64,000 bases of DNA from Loigolactobacillus iwatensis (GCF_003950295.1 NZ_RHNP01000006.1:1-64000); one strand, 5' to 3'. Counted from the first letter of the stretch, positions 16,115 to 25,981 are shown. The notes: generated by a model not told the origin, from the letters alone. A program made the numbers and translations.

Positions 16115-17723
16115 CCAAGTTAGCCAGAGTGGTTATTTAACGCGCTTTTACTTGCGCCGGGATTGGTTACCGATTGGGCTTTGGCTTTTAGGAATCGTTG
16201 GTCTGATGGGTGCCGCTGCGGGCAAATTTGATGGTATTTACGGAACTCAAAGTGCCTTGGCATCAATTGTGACGACTTTGAAGAGCCCGGCAATGGTGTC
16301 CTTATTTGGCCCGTTTATTGCCAAACCACCTTACACACCAGCGGCCGTTTATGCGGCGGAAATGATGGTCTTCATGGGCCTGATAGTCGCAATGATGTCG
16401 ATTTACTTTGCCGTGCGCAACACGCGTACTGAGGAGGACAACGGTATTTTGGAATTGGTCCGGGCCCACGCAGTTGGCAAACAAAGTCCGTTGATTGCGG
16501 CAACTTTGGAATTGTTAATCATTAATTTAATGGTTGGTGTTTTGTCAGCCTTAGCACTTCAAGGGGCTGGTATGACGGGCTCTGACATTACCGGAGATTG
16601 GCTTTTTGGCCTTGGTCTGGCGGCCTTTGGTTTCATGTTTGGAACTTTTTCATTGTTAATGTCCCAGTTGGCCAGTAATAGTCGCGGGGCTACCAGCCTG
16701 AGTTACTTGGTTCTGGGCGTTTTGTATATTGCGCGGATGCTAACCGATGTCCAAAATACGGATAACACCTGGTGGACCGTGTACGGTTGGATTGAAAAAT
16801 TAGCTATTTATGGTAAAAATAATTGGTTACCGATTGTGTTGATGCTTCTTTTAGCAGTGCTTGTTTTAGGGGTTACTTTTTTTGCTAGCGCTAAACGTGA
16901 CGTCACGGCTGGTTTATTGCCTAATCGACCTGGTCGACAACGAGCCTCTCGTCTATTAGCTGGACCATTTAGTTTGGTTTTTCGTTTGGAACGAACCAGT
17001 TTGATTATTTGGCTGATTGGGCTATTTGTGTTGGGCGTTAGTTATGGGTCGATCTTTGGGACGGTTGGCGATTTGATGAAAGCAAATCCAGTGATGGCTA
17101 AAGTATTAGGAACTGCAGCGGTTAATGTGGCCAACCGGACGGTAATTCTGAATTTCGCGGCTACACTGGCAATTATTTTTGCGGTGGTGGGCTCAATTCC
17201 AGCGATGATTACGCTTTTGAAACTCAATAGTGATGAACGTAAAGGTTGGCTGGAACAGATTCACGCCAAGCAGGTTTCCCGGGCTCGTTTGTACAGTAGT
17301 TACGTTGCCGTGGCGTTAATCAACGGCATAATGGCGCTATTTTTAGGCGTTCTGGGCATGGCGATTTCAGGTACGGCCAGCATGACGCACCCACTCACCA
17401 TTACACGAATTTTACGTGCCTTTGTGGGCTATTTACCTGCAGTACTCGTTGTTCTTGGAATTACGGCCGTGTTGGTCGGGCTGTTACCACGGCTACAAGC
17501 ACTCAGTTGGGTAGTTCCAATCTACGGCGTCTTTTCCCTATATTTAGGGGGCCTGTTTGATTTACCAAAATGGGCCAAGCAGTTAACTCCTTACGGCTGG
17601 GTTAACCGGGTGCCTTTAAGTGAAATTCAGTGGGGAACTTTCTGGTGGATGACCGGGTTAGCGGCCGTTTTATTGCTGATTGGCTATTATTGTTACGCCC
17701 ACCGCGATTTACTAGAAAATTAA
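16104..17723 (+). CDS. ABC exporter permease, polyketide-antibiotic exporter type
   Basis: 539 residues from ATG 16104, which has GGAGGTGA at good spacing; a GTG two codons earlier is also possible. About twelve hydrophobic helices are arranged as two halves of six, the second half starting near residue 300 (TSLIIWLIGLFVLG). The domain pattern matches the COG3559-type permeases that pair with a single ATPase. Probably exports an amphipathic antibiotic or lipid. The substrate is not inferable from sequence. Confidence 0.8.
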   Translation: MRNSQVSQSGYLTRFYLRRDWLPIGLWLLGIVGLMGAAAGKFDGIYGTQSALASIVTTLKSPAMVSLFGPFIAKPPYTPAAVYAAEMMVFMGLIVAMMSIYFAVRNTRTEEDNGILELVRAHAVGKQSPLIAATLELLIINLMVGVLSALALQGAGMTGSDITGDWLFGLGLAAFGFMFGTFSLLMSQLASNSRGATSLSYLVLGVLYIARMLTDVQNTDNTWWTVYGWIEKLAIYGKNNWLPIVLMLLLAVLVLGVTFFASAKRDVTAGLLPNRPGRQRASRLLAGPFSLVFRLERTSLIIWLIGLFVLGVSYGSIFGTVGDLMKANPVMAKVLGTAAVNVANRTVILNFAATLAIIFAVVGSIPAMITLLKLNSDERKGWLEQIHAKQVSRARLYSSYVAVALINGIMALFLGVLGMAISGTASMTHPLTITRILRAFVGYLPAVLVVLGITAVLVGLLPRLQALSWVVPIYGVFSLYLGGLFDLPKWAKQLTPYGWVNRVPLSEIQWGTFWWMTGLAAVLLLIGYYCYAHRDLLEN

Positions 17724-17842
17724 AACGAGTAAAATAAGAATAGTTTAGCGAGTTTGAAAAGGCCTTTAAACGGTCTTATCTAAAATTTGAATTTGCACGA
17801 TTCTGCTGACACTTTAAACAACAAATAAAAGGTGAGAAATTA

Positions 17843-18490
17843 ATGACGCAAACAAAGGAAGCCATTCCGAAAGATCCGGCCAAAATTCAACGAATTATGG
17901 AAAGCGCACTGCATATTTTTGCCCAAAAAGGTTATCGTGGCGCCAAAACAGAAAGTATTGCTCGCGTGGCCGAAGTATCAAAGGGTATCGTCTTTCGTTA
18001 TTACGGGAATAAGGCGCAACTTTATTTGGCAACTTTAGAATTTGCGCTTAAACGCGTGATGGCTGCGGCTGATTATAGCGTTTGGACTAGCGCGGTTGAT
18101 CTGACGGACATGGTGGTTAAGGCCACACGTTACAAGATTCAGCTGCAACTGCAGTTTCCCGATGAATTTGAGCTTTCCATGAGTGCTTATGCCCCCAGTG
18201 ATGATTTGCCCGCCGCACTGAAGACTAAGATTGCGAAAATGTACACGCAAAAAACCAGTGACGCAATCGATATGTTACTAGAGCCTGTTTTAAAACGATT
18301 GAACCTGCGCCCAGGAATTACGATTGAAGACATTCAGCACATGATGGACATGGTGGTTACCGCTATTGGCCAAGAATCCAGCGCCTTCATGAAAAAGCAC
18401 CCCCACGCGACCATTGCCGAGTTTGATGAGATCATTGATCACGCCAAACGTTATTTAGATATCCTCCAAAATGGATTTATTGCGAAATAA
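17843..18490 (+). CDS. TetR-family regulator of the ABC exporter
   Basis: 215 residues. HTH at about residues 18-60: ALHIFAQKGYRGAKTESIA, then VSKGIVFRYYGNKAQLY, which is the canonical TetR recognition segment. The C-terminal ligand domain is of the TetR_C type seen beside ABC drug exporters. It is 119 bp after the permease in the same direction and probably binds the paired palindromes at 15022-15051. SD AAAGGTGAG. Confidence 0.87.
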   Translation: MTQTKEAIPKDPAKIQRIMESALHIFAQKGYRGAKTESIARVAEVSKGIVFRYYGNKAQLYLATLEFALKRVMAAADYSVWTSAVDLTDMVVKATRYKIQLQLQFPDEFELSMSAYAPSDDLPAALKTKIAKMYTQKTSDAIDMLLEPVLKRLNLRPGITIEDIQHMMDMVVTAIGQESSAFMKKHPHATIAEFDEIIDHAKRYLDILQNGFIAK

Positions 18491-18546
18491 GGGGTTCCTC
18501 CTGTTGATTGACCGAATCACGATAATTGTGACCTAAAAATGAAAAT

Positions 18547-18590
18547 AAAATCCCCACTATTGGAATTGGTCCAGTAGTGGGGATTTTATT
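18547..18590 (+). terminator. Terminator after TetR gene
   Basis: AAAATCCCCACTA pairs with TAGTGGGGATTTT, an uninterrupted 13-bp stem, followed by ATTTT. Confidence 0.85.
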
Positions 18591-18668
18591 TTGGTTGGCC
18601 AAGCGATCGTTAAACCAAGGTGCCTTTTGCCTTAGTTGAATGGACAACGTATGTAGCATCAAAGGATA

Positions 18669-19327
18669 TTAACATTCTTTGCTAATATCCTTCCTCTATC
18701 GCGGAGTAGTAGGTTATACGCCATAATCTGAACGCTTTTTCCTCTTTTCTGAAACGTGTTAAAAAAGGCAGATTATTGCGTATAGCTACGCTAGTCGAAC
18801 GATCCGCTGCGCGTCTCTTTTCGTCTAGCTGCCATGTTTCTTGCGGTGACCGAGACGAACTTAGTCGCGGAAACACAGTTATGGACTTTATAACTGTGCT
18901 CCCTAGTTTTTGCCACAAGAATGGACAACGTTCGTAGCATCAAAGAATATTAGCGTTCTTCGCTGCGATTCGGACTTTGGTTCATTCTAGTCCGATCGAC
19001 ATCGTAAGCGAAGCTAGTAATATTCCTCCTTCATTGCGAAGTAGTAGGCTATATTCCATAATCTGAACGCCTTTTTCCTCTCTTCTGAAACGTGTTTGAA
19101 AAAGCAGATTATTGCGTATAGCTACGCCAGTCGAACGATTCGCTGCGCGACTCTTATCGCCTAGCTAGGCTATACTCCATAATCTAACCGCTTTTTCCCT
19201 CTCTTTTCTGAAACGTGTTAAAAAAGGCAGATTATTGCGTATAGCTACGCTAGTCGAACGATCCGCTGCGCGTCTCTTTTCGTCTAGCTAGGCTATACTC
19301 CATAATCTGAACGCCTTTTTTAACACT
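18669..19327. repeat. R1 repeat array, about 660 bp
   Basis: At least four R1 units in succession. The ends ACGTGTT/AAAAAGGCAG, the TATAGCTACGC arms, the GATCCGCTGCGCG tip, the CACAGTTATGG/ATAACTGTG hairpin and the CGGACTTTGG/CTAGTCCG hairpin are recognisable, in the opposite orientation to the 14.46 kb unit. It fills the gap between the TetR gene and the antiporter locus and holds no ORF. The last unit abuts the stop codon at 19335. Confidence 0.7.
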
Positions 19328-19334
19328 CTCTAAT

Positions 19335-19664
19335 TTAATTAATAAAAGTATTCCGATTATGAATGTAGGCCATTTCATCAAAGACCAGGTGCTGTTGTAA
19401 TTGTTCGGCCAATTCAGTTGATAGCCGACCAGAAGTCATTGCTTGTTGAAAAAATTCGTATTCCGCGTGAAAAACTTGGAGAAAAAGTCCGTACATGACG
19501 TTGTTTGAGGGTGCCGGTAAATTCATTCGCCGGTGCCGCTCACGGTAAAATCGTTGGACAACGTGTAATTCCTGAGCGAGATTCTTATGCTTAAATTCTT
19601 CCAGAGCTGTCATGGCCGCTGTAAAACCAGCTTCCTCAAGGGGACGAATATCTTCGTGGTGCAT
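19335..19664 (-). pseudogene. C-terminal tail of the CPA1 antiporter, beyond an in-frame stop
   Basis: 109 codons in exactly the same frame as the antiporter gene upstream. Between them is a single TAA (19677-19679) followed by AAAGCTTTTGAA and then ATG 19664. The sequence is helical and charged and ends DEMAYIHN, like the cytoplasmic tails of NhaP-type antiporters. No SD precedes its ATG, so it is most likely an untranslated or readthrough remnant rather than a separate gene. Confidence 0.7.
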
Positions 19665-19676
19665 TTCAAAAGCTTT

Positions 19677-21326
19677 TTACCAGTAAAGCTGTTCTGAAAT
19701 CAGTGGTGAAGTAAAAAACATATTTTCACCGACCCGTAATTCACGGCGTCTGGCGGTTTGAATACCAAAACGAATTCGTAGAAAAATATTTTTCAAGAGA
19801 TTACTGGAAACCGTGAATAGACTCAGATCCAAAAAGCGTTTGTAATAATAACTTTCCGCAGACGTAATTTTACCTGCTTTGCGTAACTTGGCGATGGCTT
19901 CATGTTCAGCAGCGTTAGCGACTAGCAAAATTCGCCGTTCTTGGCGGGGGTGGCGTAAGTGATTTTGGGTAAGCTGTTGACTAATGGTATCAATAACAAT
20001 CGAGGCTTCCGCGGGATGTTCTTGATTGTTACGAATGGCCTTAATACCGGCAATAATCATTTCGCGGGTCCACCATTTCAGGTCATTGGTTTCGGTTGAC
20101 GCGGTTCCTTTTACAATCTTGGGTAATAAAATTGTGGACAGCAGCAGGCTAAGCAAAATAACAACGGTGGCAATAAAAATTAACGAAGAACGTGCCGCAA
20201 ACGGTTGGCCGTGGATACGTTCAGGTAGTAAAAAGGCCAGTGACAGTGAGATTGTGCCACTAATACCACTGAACGCCATCAGCCAACTGTCCCGCCAGCG
20301 GTGTTTGCTGGAAATGTGCATCCAAACTAAGTAACGGGTCCACAGTAAACGCAGGCCAAATTTTATCACGTAAAGTACGACCCCGGCCAGAATAAGTAAC
20401 CAGATTAAGCCTGGTTGGCCGGCTAAGATTTGTGCGATCACCGTTGGCAGGGAAACGCCGAGTAATACAAAAACAATGCCGGATAAAAGTCCGGTAATCA
20501 TTTCCCAAACATTGGCACGAACAAGTTGCACGCGACTGGAAGTTAAGCGAAGTTTGTCCTGTTCTGATCCTTGAACTAGGCCGGCCGCAACAACTGCCAG
20601 GATTCCAGAAAAGTGTAGCTGTTGGGCGACAAAATAAATTAAAAACGGCATGATTAAATCCAGTGTCACTATAATTAGAGGCGTATCGTCAGCCAAACTG
20701 ATTAACGAGCGAAAAATTGAGCGCGTTACTAAACCAATAATGACACCAATGACGAGACCGCCAATAAATTCGGCGGCAAAAGTGGTTAAGGCCGTTCTAA
20801 ATGAAAAAGCACCAGTCGTGAAGGCCACTAATGAAAGGTCAAAAATAACAATACCCGAAGCATCGTTAAACAAGGATTCATTTTTTAGAATAGTCAGCGG
20901 TATTTTAAAATCAGGATTCTCCGGTGCTAAAGCACTAACGGCCGCCGCGTCAGTAGGCGTAACAATCGCACCTAAGGCAAACGCCAGCGTTAGGGGGATG
21001 AAGCTAAACAAGCCATGAAGTACCGGGCCAACAATTAGCACGGTGACAACAACCAGCATAATGGCCAACGAGAAAATATTAATGGCGCCGCGACCAATCC
21101 AATACCGTGAAGCAGATTGCGCCTCGTCGTAAAGTAATGGCGCGATGACTAGCAAAATAAAGAGACTAGGGTCGAAAGTGAAATTTCGAAATATGGGAAA
21201 AATAGCGAGCACAATTCCCAGACCAATTAAATAAATTGGAAGTGGCACTTTGGCAAAATGGCGAAAGATAATATTGGCCACAATTACCGCTAATAAAAGC
21301 GATAAAATGAAGAAAAGTGTAGACAT
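19677..21326 (-). CDS. Na+/H+ antiporter, CPA1/NhaP type, tail lost to a stop codon
   Basis: 549 residues including a complete membrane domain with about 12 helices. TPTDAAAV and NESLFNDASGIV are the ion-binding motifs of CPA1 antiporters. The cytoplasmic part after residue about 420 is cut at EQLYW by TAA; the missing 110 residues follow in frame. Without the stop the protein would be about 660 residues, usual for this family in lactobacilli. Transport may persist, since the membrane part is intact, but regulation by the tail would be lost. Start ATG has AAGGAGGG upstream. Confidence 0.85.
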   Translation of the reverse strand: MSTLFFILSLLLAVIVANIIFRHFAKVPLPIYLIGLGIVLAIFPIFRNFTFDPSLFILLVIAPLLYDEAQSASRYWIGRGAINIFSLAIMLVVVTVLIVGPVLHGLFSFIPLTLAFALGAIVTPTDAAAVSALAPENPDFKIPLTILKNESLFNDASGIVIFDLSLVAFTTGAFSFRTALTTFAAEFIGGLVIGVIIGLVTRSIFRSLISLADDTPLIIVTLDLIMPFLIYFVAQQLHFSGILAVVAAGLVQGSEQDKLRLTSSRVQLVRANVWEMITGLLSGIVFVLLGVSLPTVIAQILAGQPGLIWLLILAGVVLYVIKFGLRLLWTRYLVWMHISSKHRWRDSWLMAFSGISGTISLSLAFLLPERIHGQPFAARSSLIFIATVVILLSLLLSTILLPKIVKGTASTETNDLKWWTREMIIAGIKAIRNNQEHPAEASIVIDTISQQLTQNHLRHPRQERRILLVANAAEHEAIAKLRKAGKITSAESYYYKRFLDLSLFTVSSNLLKNIFLRIRFGIQTARRRELRVGENMFFTSPLISEQLYW

Positions 21327-21429
21327 GAGTAGGCCCTCCTTCTGAAAATGAATAATCTTTAAGTCGCATTTTACCAGTACTTACGCAGGTCTGGGTAGTG
21401 TTTAGAAAATACTTTTATTAGAATTTACT

Positions 21430-21727
21430 AGATTGATTTGGTTTATCCTAGTTCGATCGACAACGTCAGAAATCCTCAGAAGCTGGGCGCTTTTTCCTCT
21501 CTTCTGAAACGTGTTTGAAAAAGCAGCTTCTTCCGGTTGCCATGTTTCAACTTGGCGGTTTTTTGCCTTAGTTGAATGGACAACGTATGAAACATCAAGA
21601 TTATTAGCGGTTGTAGCTAATAATCCTCAATTGCGGAATAGTAGCTACAACCGCCAAATCATCTGTTTCACAGATAATTCGTCAGTTTAGGCTAATCCTC
21701 AGAAGCTAAACGCTTTTTCAAACACTC
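21430..21727. repeat. R1-type repeat, variant modules
   Basis: Begins near a TCGATCGAC module and contains CTCTTCTGAAACGTGTTTGAAAAAGCAG. It then has new modules: GCCATGTTTCAACTTGGCGG, ATTATTAGCGGTTGTAGCTAATAAT (a hairpin), TAGCTACAACCGCC, and the closing CGCTTTTTCAAACAC. The same variant modules occur at 59470-59728. It ends at the stop codon of the FtsX-type permease. No gene in this gap. Confidence 0.65.
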
Positions 21728-24381
21728 TAATCATTTGCCTTCAGTGCCGCGAGCATATCGATATGTTTTAAATTAAAGTGGGTGGCAATGAGGACGATTG
21801 CCGAAAAGACGAAGGTCATTAGGCCAGCAATCACGTAACTAGAACCGTGAATAATTAATGGAAAGACGATCGTATCGGAGGACGCCAATTTTAGAATTGC
21901 CCACGTTAAAGCATTGCCGACTCCAAAACCAAATAGCGTGCCAAATAGGGTTAGAATAATGTTTTCTCGGACAATGTACATTGTCACTTCATTGTCAAAG
22001 AAACCGAGAACCTTAATTGTGGAAAGTTCGCGCATTCGTTCGGAAATGTTGATGTTGGTTAAATTGTATAGGACAACGAAGACCAGGGTGCCAGATAAAA
22101 CGATAAAGATGAGGACGACTGAATTAAGGCTGGCCGTTGTCTTATTTTGTTGTGCAATTTGGCTTTTAACTGAAGTTGTGCGGATCACTGATTGCACCTT
22201 GTGTAAATTCTTGGTCAATTGTTCCAGTGAGTGATCGTTGGTTTTAACCAAGTAAGTGTTGGCCGGACTGCTCGTTGCAGCGACTTGTTTGTAATATTTG
22301 GCCGTCATGTAAACGTTGTGGCCGATGTAGTTGGCGCCAATTTGACTGACGCGTAGGCGAACGAACTTACCGTTAGCCAGCTGCATGGTCAAATGATCGC
22401 CAGGATTAATATGGTAGAGTTCCGCCAGATGCTGGCTGATCACGGCGCCCTGATTTGTTAGATCAACCGGCGCTTTTCCGGCGGGTTTAAGCGTCACGTA
22501 CTGGGCAAACTTTTTCGCGTTGCTGGTTACGAATAAACTGGCGTTTTGATCAGTTGTACTGGCTTTTTTGAACGTGACTTGTTTACTGAAAACAGGCAAA
22601 GTATGTTTAACGGCATTACTTTTTTTCAGTACCGTTTGGGCCGCATTTGGGTGCGCGGCGTTGGTTTTTGCGTTTAGCGTCACCACCAAATCGTAATGCA
22701 TGATCTCGCTAAATTGTTTCTCCACCGGCGCAGAAATTGAGTCCTTGAGCCCAAAGCCAGCCAACATTAGGCCGGTACAGCCGGCAATTCCCAAAATGGT
22801 TAGAATCATTCGCGATTTATAGCGAAATAGATTTCGGTAAGTAATTTTTTGGTTAAAACTAAAGCGGGACCAAAGTGGTGTAATTCGTTCAAGCAAAATA
22901 CGTTTGCCAACCTTTGGCGCCTTAGCAACTAAGAGTTCAGCCGGCTTCTCCCGTAAATCACGTAAAAGCGTTCCTAATGAAGACCCCAGTGTTGCAATTA
23001 AGGCCGCAATGGTGGCAAGAATGATTGGTGTAAAGTAAAAATGCAGCGGATAATCCGTGAAAATATAACGCGCCTTTAAAATTGTAAAGACGACAACGGG
23101 TAATAATTTAGCACCAATGAGGACACCTAAAACAACACCGGTGAAGGCGGCCAAAAAGGCGTAAAGAATGTATTTCACCGCAATCTCACTGTTGCGGTAA
23201 CCCAGGGCTTTAAGCGTGCCGATCTCCTTTCGCTTTTCTTCAACCATGCGTGTCATTGAAGTGAAGGTAATCAGAATTGCAATGAAGAAAAAGAAAACTG
23301 GGAAAATATTAGCGATCGCGTCAATTCGGTCCGCCAAGCTTTGAAATTCAGCGAAACCAGGATTGGTTTGGCGATCATTTAAAAGGTAAGTTGGTTTTGC
23401 CAAGTTGGTGTTTTTAGTTTTGGCTGCCGTTAATTTCTGTTTAGCAGCGGTTAATTGTTTTTGCTGCCCAGCCAGGGTGGCTTGTTGGGCCTGTAATTGC
23501 TGCCCAGCAGTAGACTGCCGTTGGTTAGCGCTGGTTAAGGCTGCCAGTTGCTGCTTTAATTGCGTGTTAGCGGCAGTTAATCTCGTTTGTTGGTTTTGGA
23601 GTTTTTGTTCATTTTTAGCGATGTTGGAGTTGGCCATCGCTTGCAGCTCAACCTTTCGCGATTGAGCGCGGTTAGCAAAAAGGGGCCGTAACTGATCCAT
23701 TTTTTTGTTTAATTTTGTTTGGTAAGCAGTGGAAAAAGCGTTCATTTTATCTAGATCGCTAAAACGCACGGACATAAGTGAATAAGCCTGAGTTTTGAAG
23801 GCAGATTTAGGTAAATAGGCAAACCCATCAATTTGGCCGTCGCCGATGGTGGTAACGCCACGCTCGTCGTTATCAATGTAAAGTGGTGACTGGACGAAGC
23901 CAACGACCTGATAGCTTTGCCGTTTTAATTGTTGGTTATTAATTTTGAGTGTGCTACCGAGCTTTAACTTTTTACTAGCCAATTTTTGATCAACGACAAT
24001 TTCCGAAGATTTCTTTGGCAAACGGCCTTTGGTTGGCGTCAGGCGATTCTGTTTTTGACCCAGTGAATAAACTTGAATGTCCTTTTGGTTTGCCTTGTCT
24101 AAGTAAGGAAAACTATAGCCTAATTCGACATGGGCGTGCTTCAGTTGTTTAACGAGTGCGCGATCCTTTTGGGTTAGACCACCAGTCGAAATAATCTGTA
24201 AGTCGGATAACTGTTTTTGTTGAATAAATTGATTGCCCGTTGCTTCAAGATCCGGGCCGATAGATTTAATGCCAACAAAAAGTAAAACACCCATCAAAAT
24301 AATGAGAATGATCGAAATAAAGCGACCTAGTGACGCCTTAATGTCGCGAAAAGATGATTTGAGGTAAACGTTATTTTTCAT
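21727..24381 (-). CDS. FtsX/MacB-type ABC permease with extracytoplasmic coiled coil
   Basis: 884 residues. An N-terminal helix (residues about 18-38) is followed by a large outside domain with a Gln/Ala-rich coiled coil at about 250-320. A first FtsX block of three helices (about 355-480) includes EEKRKEIGTLKALGYR. A second anchor at about 530, a second outside domain, and a final FtsX block end the protein, with ISERMRELSTIKVLGFFDNEV. This ten-helix duplicated form works with one ATPase, which is encoded 10 bp upstream. Likely exports or extracts peptides or lipids at the envelope. SD AGGTG before ATG. Confidence 0.85.
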   Translation of the reverse strand: MKNNVYLKSSFRDIKASLGRFISIILIILMGVLLFVGIKSIGPDLEATGNQFIQQKQLSDLQIISTGGLTQKDRALVKQLKHAHVELGYSFPYLDKANQKDIQVYSLGQKQNRLTPTKGRLPKKSSEIVVDQKLASKKLKLGSTLKINNQQLKRQSYQVVGFVQSPLYIDNDERGVTTIGDGQIDGFAYLPKSAFKTQAYSLMSVRFSDLDKMNAFSTAYQTKLNKKMDQLRPLFANRAQSRKVELQAMANSNIAKNEQKLQNQQTRLTAANTQLKQQLAALTSANQRQSTAGQQLQAQQATLAGQQKQLTAAKQKLTAAKTKNTNLAKPTYLLNDRQTNPGFAEFQSLADRIDAIANIFPVFFFFIAILITFTSMTRMVEEKRKEIGTLKALGYRNSEIAVKYILYAFLAAFTGVVLGVLIGAKLLPVVVFTILKARYIFTDYPLHFYFTPIILATIAALIATLGSSLGTLLRDLREKPAELLVAKAPKVGKRILLERITPLWSRFSFNQKITYRNLFRYKSRMILTILGIAGCTGLMLAGFGLKDSISAPVEKQFSEIMHYDLVVTLNAKTNAAHPNAAQTVLKKSNAVKHTLPVFSKQVTFKKASTTDQNASLFVTSNAKKFAQYVTLKPAGKAPVDLTNQGAVISQHLAELYHINPGDHLTMQLANGKFVRLRVSQIGANYIGHNVYMTAKYYKQVAATSSPANTYLVKTNDHSLEQLTKNLHKVQSVIRTTSVKSQIAQQNKTTASLNSVVLIFIVLSGTLVFVVLYNLTNINISERMRELSTIKVLGFFDNEVTMYIVRENIILTLFGTLFGFGVGNALTWAILKLASSDTIVFPLIIHGSSYVIAGLMTFVFSAIVLIATHFNLKHIDMLAALKAND

Positions 24382-24391
24382 TTAATAACAC

Positions 24392-25096
24392 CTACCATTC
24401 AAGCTGACTAACAGGTAGCGGGTTTTCGTTAATCCGAATTGATTTAACCTTGGCGTCATTGATCTGAATCACGCGATCGGCAATTTGCGCAATCGCCGAA
24501 TTATGCGTAATGATGATCGTTGTTTTATTCAACTGCTTACTGGCGTTTTCCAATAATTGGAGGACTTGTTTACCAGTTTCAAAATCCAGCGCGCCGGTTG
24601 GTTCATCGCAGAGTAGCAGCTTAGGATTCTTGGCCAGTGCCCGAGCAATCGCCACGCGCTGCTGCTCGCCACCTGATAGTTGTGCTGGAAAATTCACTTG
24701 CTGGCGCTCAAGGCCCACTTGTTTGAGTACATCTTCGGCCGGCAAGGCATCAGTAGCGACAGCAGTTGCCAGTTCGACGTTCTCTTTGGCGGTTAAATTT
24801 GGCACTAAGTTATAGAACTGAAAAATAAAACCAACGTCAGTTCTACGGTAGGCCGTCAATGAATGCTGATCGTATTTGGCAATATCCTGCTGGTTGATAA
24901 TGATTTGACCAGAAGTCGGCGAGTCCATCCCACCTAGAATATTGAGCAAGGTAGTTTTTCCAGCGCCACTAGGACCAAGGATCACAACGAGTTCGCCTTC
25001 ATTAACTGTAAAGTTGATATCATTATTGGCTAAGACAGTGGTGGTACCAGTCTGGAACGCCTTAGTTGCGTGTTTTATTTCAATAAAATTTGTCAT
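24392..25096 (-). CDS. ABC transporter ATPase, MacB/LolD-like
   Basis: 234 residues. Walker A GPSGAGKTT, Q-loop FQFYNLVP, signature LSGGEQQRVAIARAL, Walker B LLCDEPTGALD and the switch His in IIITHNSAIA are all present. The PTSGQI and EPTGALDF features are typical of the MacB/LolD ATPase group. It is first gene of a two-gene operon with the large permease. SD AGGAGG. The 25097-25300 stretch upstream holds no gene. Confidence 0.92.
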   Translation of the reverse strand: MTNFIEIKHATKAFQTGTTTVLANNDINFTVNEGELVVILGPSGAGKTTLLNILGGMDSPTSGQIIINQQDIAKYDQHSLTAYRRTDVGFIFQFYNLVPNLTAKENVELATAVATDALPAEDVLKQVGLERQQVNFPAQLSGGEQQRVAIARALAKNPKLLLCDEPTGALDFETGKQVLQLLENASKQLNKTTIIITHNSAIAQIADRVIQINDAKVKSIRINENPLPVSQLEW

Positions 25097-25343
25097 TTAG
25101 AAACCTCCTGCTTAGTACTTTAAGTCTACTTTAAAAGGACACGTGATAAAAGGCTTACATCATTATTGCTGACGTCTGTGAGTGAGAAATAGTTAATCGA
25201 GTAGTAAAGGATAATTAAATTTATGCTTTATGCTTTGCGTATTCACAAAAGAGCAACGTTTAACGCTATAATATCATTTTTAAACATAAAATAATCACAA
25301 AATTGGCATTGATATAAAGCGCTTTTATTACTATACTAATTAT

Positions 25344-25421
25344 GTTAAGTAACAACAAAAATAGCTTAGTGATATACCTTAAAGAAAAGCTAACTTCATT
25401 CAAGGTTGGCCTTTTTTTAGT
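25344..25421 (+). ncRNA. Candidate orphan small RNA
   Basis: A near-consensus promoter, TTGATA (25309-25314), 17-bp spacer, TATACT (25332-25337), is followed after about 45 nt by a terminator-like stem, GCTAACTT/AAGGTTGGC, and T7. There is no ORF with an SD in between. Promoter geometry is the same as for the antisense RNAs at 7.6 and 8.1 kb, but I found no toxin-like ORF on the opposite strand. Confidence 0.4.
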
Positions 25422-25451
25422 GACCAGATTTTCACGCCGATTAATTTGGTA

Positions 25452-25531
25452 GGGAGTGGAACAAAAGTCGGTTTTGGGCTTACGTTCTAGAGTAATGTTC
25501 GGTAAGCGGCTAGGATTTTTGTTCCACTCTC
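25452..25531. repeat. R2 palindromic repeat
   Basis: GAGTGGAACAAAA and TTTTTGTTCCACTC form outer arms around TTACGTTCTAGAGTAATGTTCGG. R2 copies also occur at 42980-43066, 48666-48738 and, in part, 38733-38819. Confidence 0.65.
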
Positions 25532-25624
25532 TGGCAGTAAATTTTTAGTGATGAAATACTGGTATAAAGGGTGTTCCGTGATTATTCTAAAACGAAACAC
25601 AGGGTTATTTAAGGAGACGATAAC

Positions 25625-25981
25625 GTGCCAAAAAAACCAGAAGTAGCAGACGTTACTGATTATATTAATAAAGCAGTACCACAGGCGCAACCACTATTGG
25701 GTCAACTGCGAACCATTGTAAAGACTGATTTACCGACCGCCGAAGAAAAAATTAGTTGGGGCCAGCCTTTCTATCTACTCGGGAAAAAACGGGTTAGTTT
25801 TGCCGCCTATAAGGCCCACGTTAGTTTTACAAGCGCAGATGACCTGCCAGAGGCCATTCGCCAAAAGGCCGAGCACACTGGGTACACAACTGGGCAAAAG
25901 CGCATTAATATTACTTTTTCCCAGCCAGTACCAACGGATCTAATTCACGAGTTATTGGAAAACATCCTAAAAGATAGTTAG
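25625..25981 (+). CDS. DUF1801 / YdhG-like protein
   Basis: 118 residues from a GTG start with AAGGAGACG upstream. ISWGQPFYLLGKKRVSFAAYKAHVSF is the core of the family (quoted ends only: ISWGQPFY to HVSF). It is a small cytoplasmic alpha/beta protein. The family is widespread in Firmicutes without an established role; some relatives are called iron-chaperone-like. Stand-alone gene. Confidence 0.75.
   Translation: MPKKPEVADVTDYINKAVPQAQPLLGQLRTIVKTDLPTAEEKISWGQPFYLLGKKRVSFAAYKAHVSFTSADDLPEAIRQKAEHTGYTTGQKRINITFSQPVPTDLIHELLENILKDS

Noticed and set aside
14346-19327. Composite transposon flanked by inverted R1 arrays
   Set aside because: R1 has no transposase and no visible target duplication; the enclosed genes look native. 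Inversion is kept only as a testable idea.
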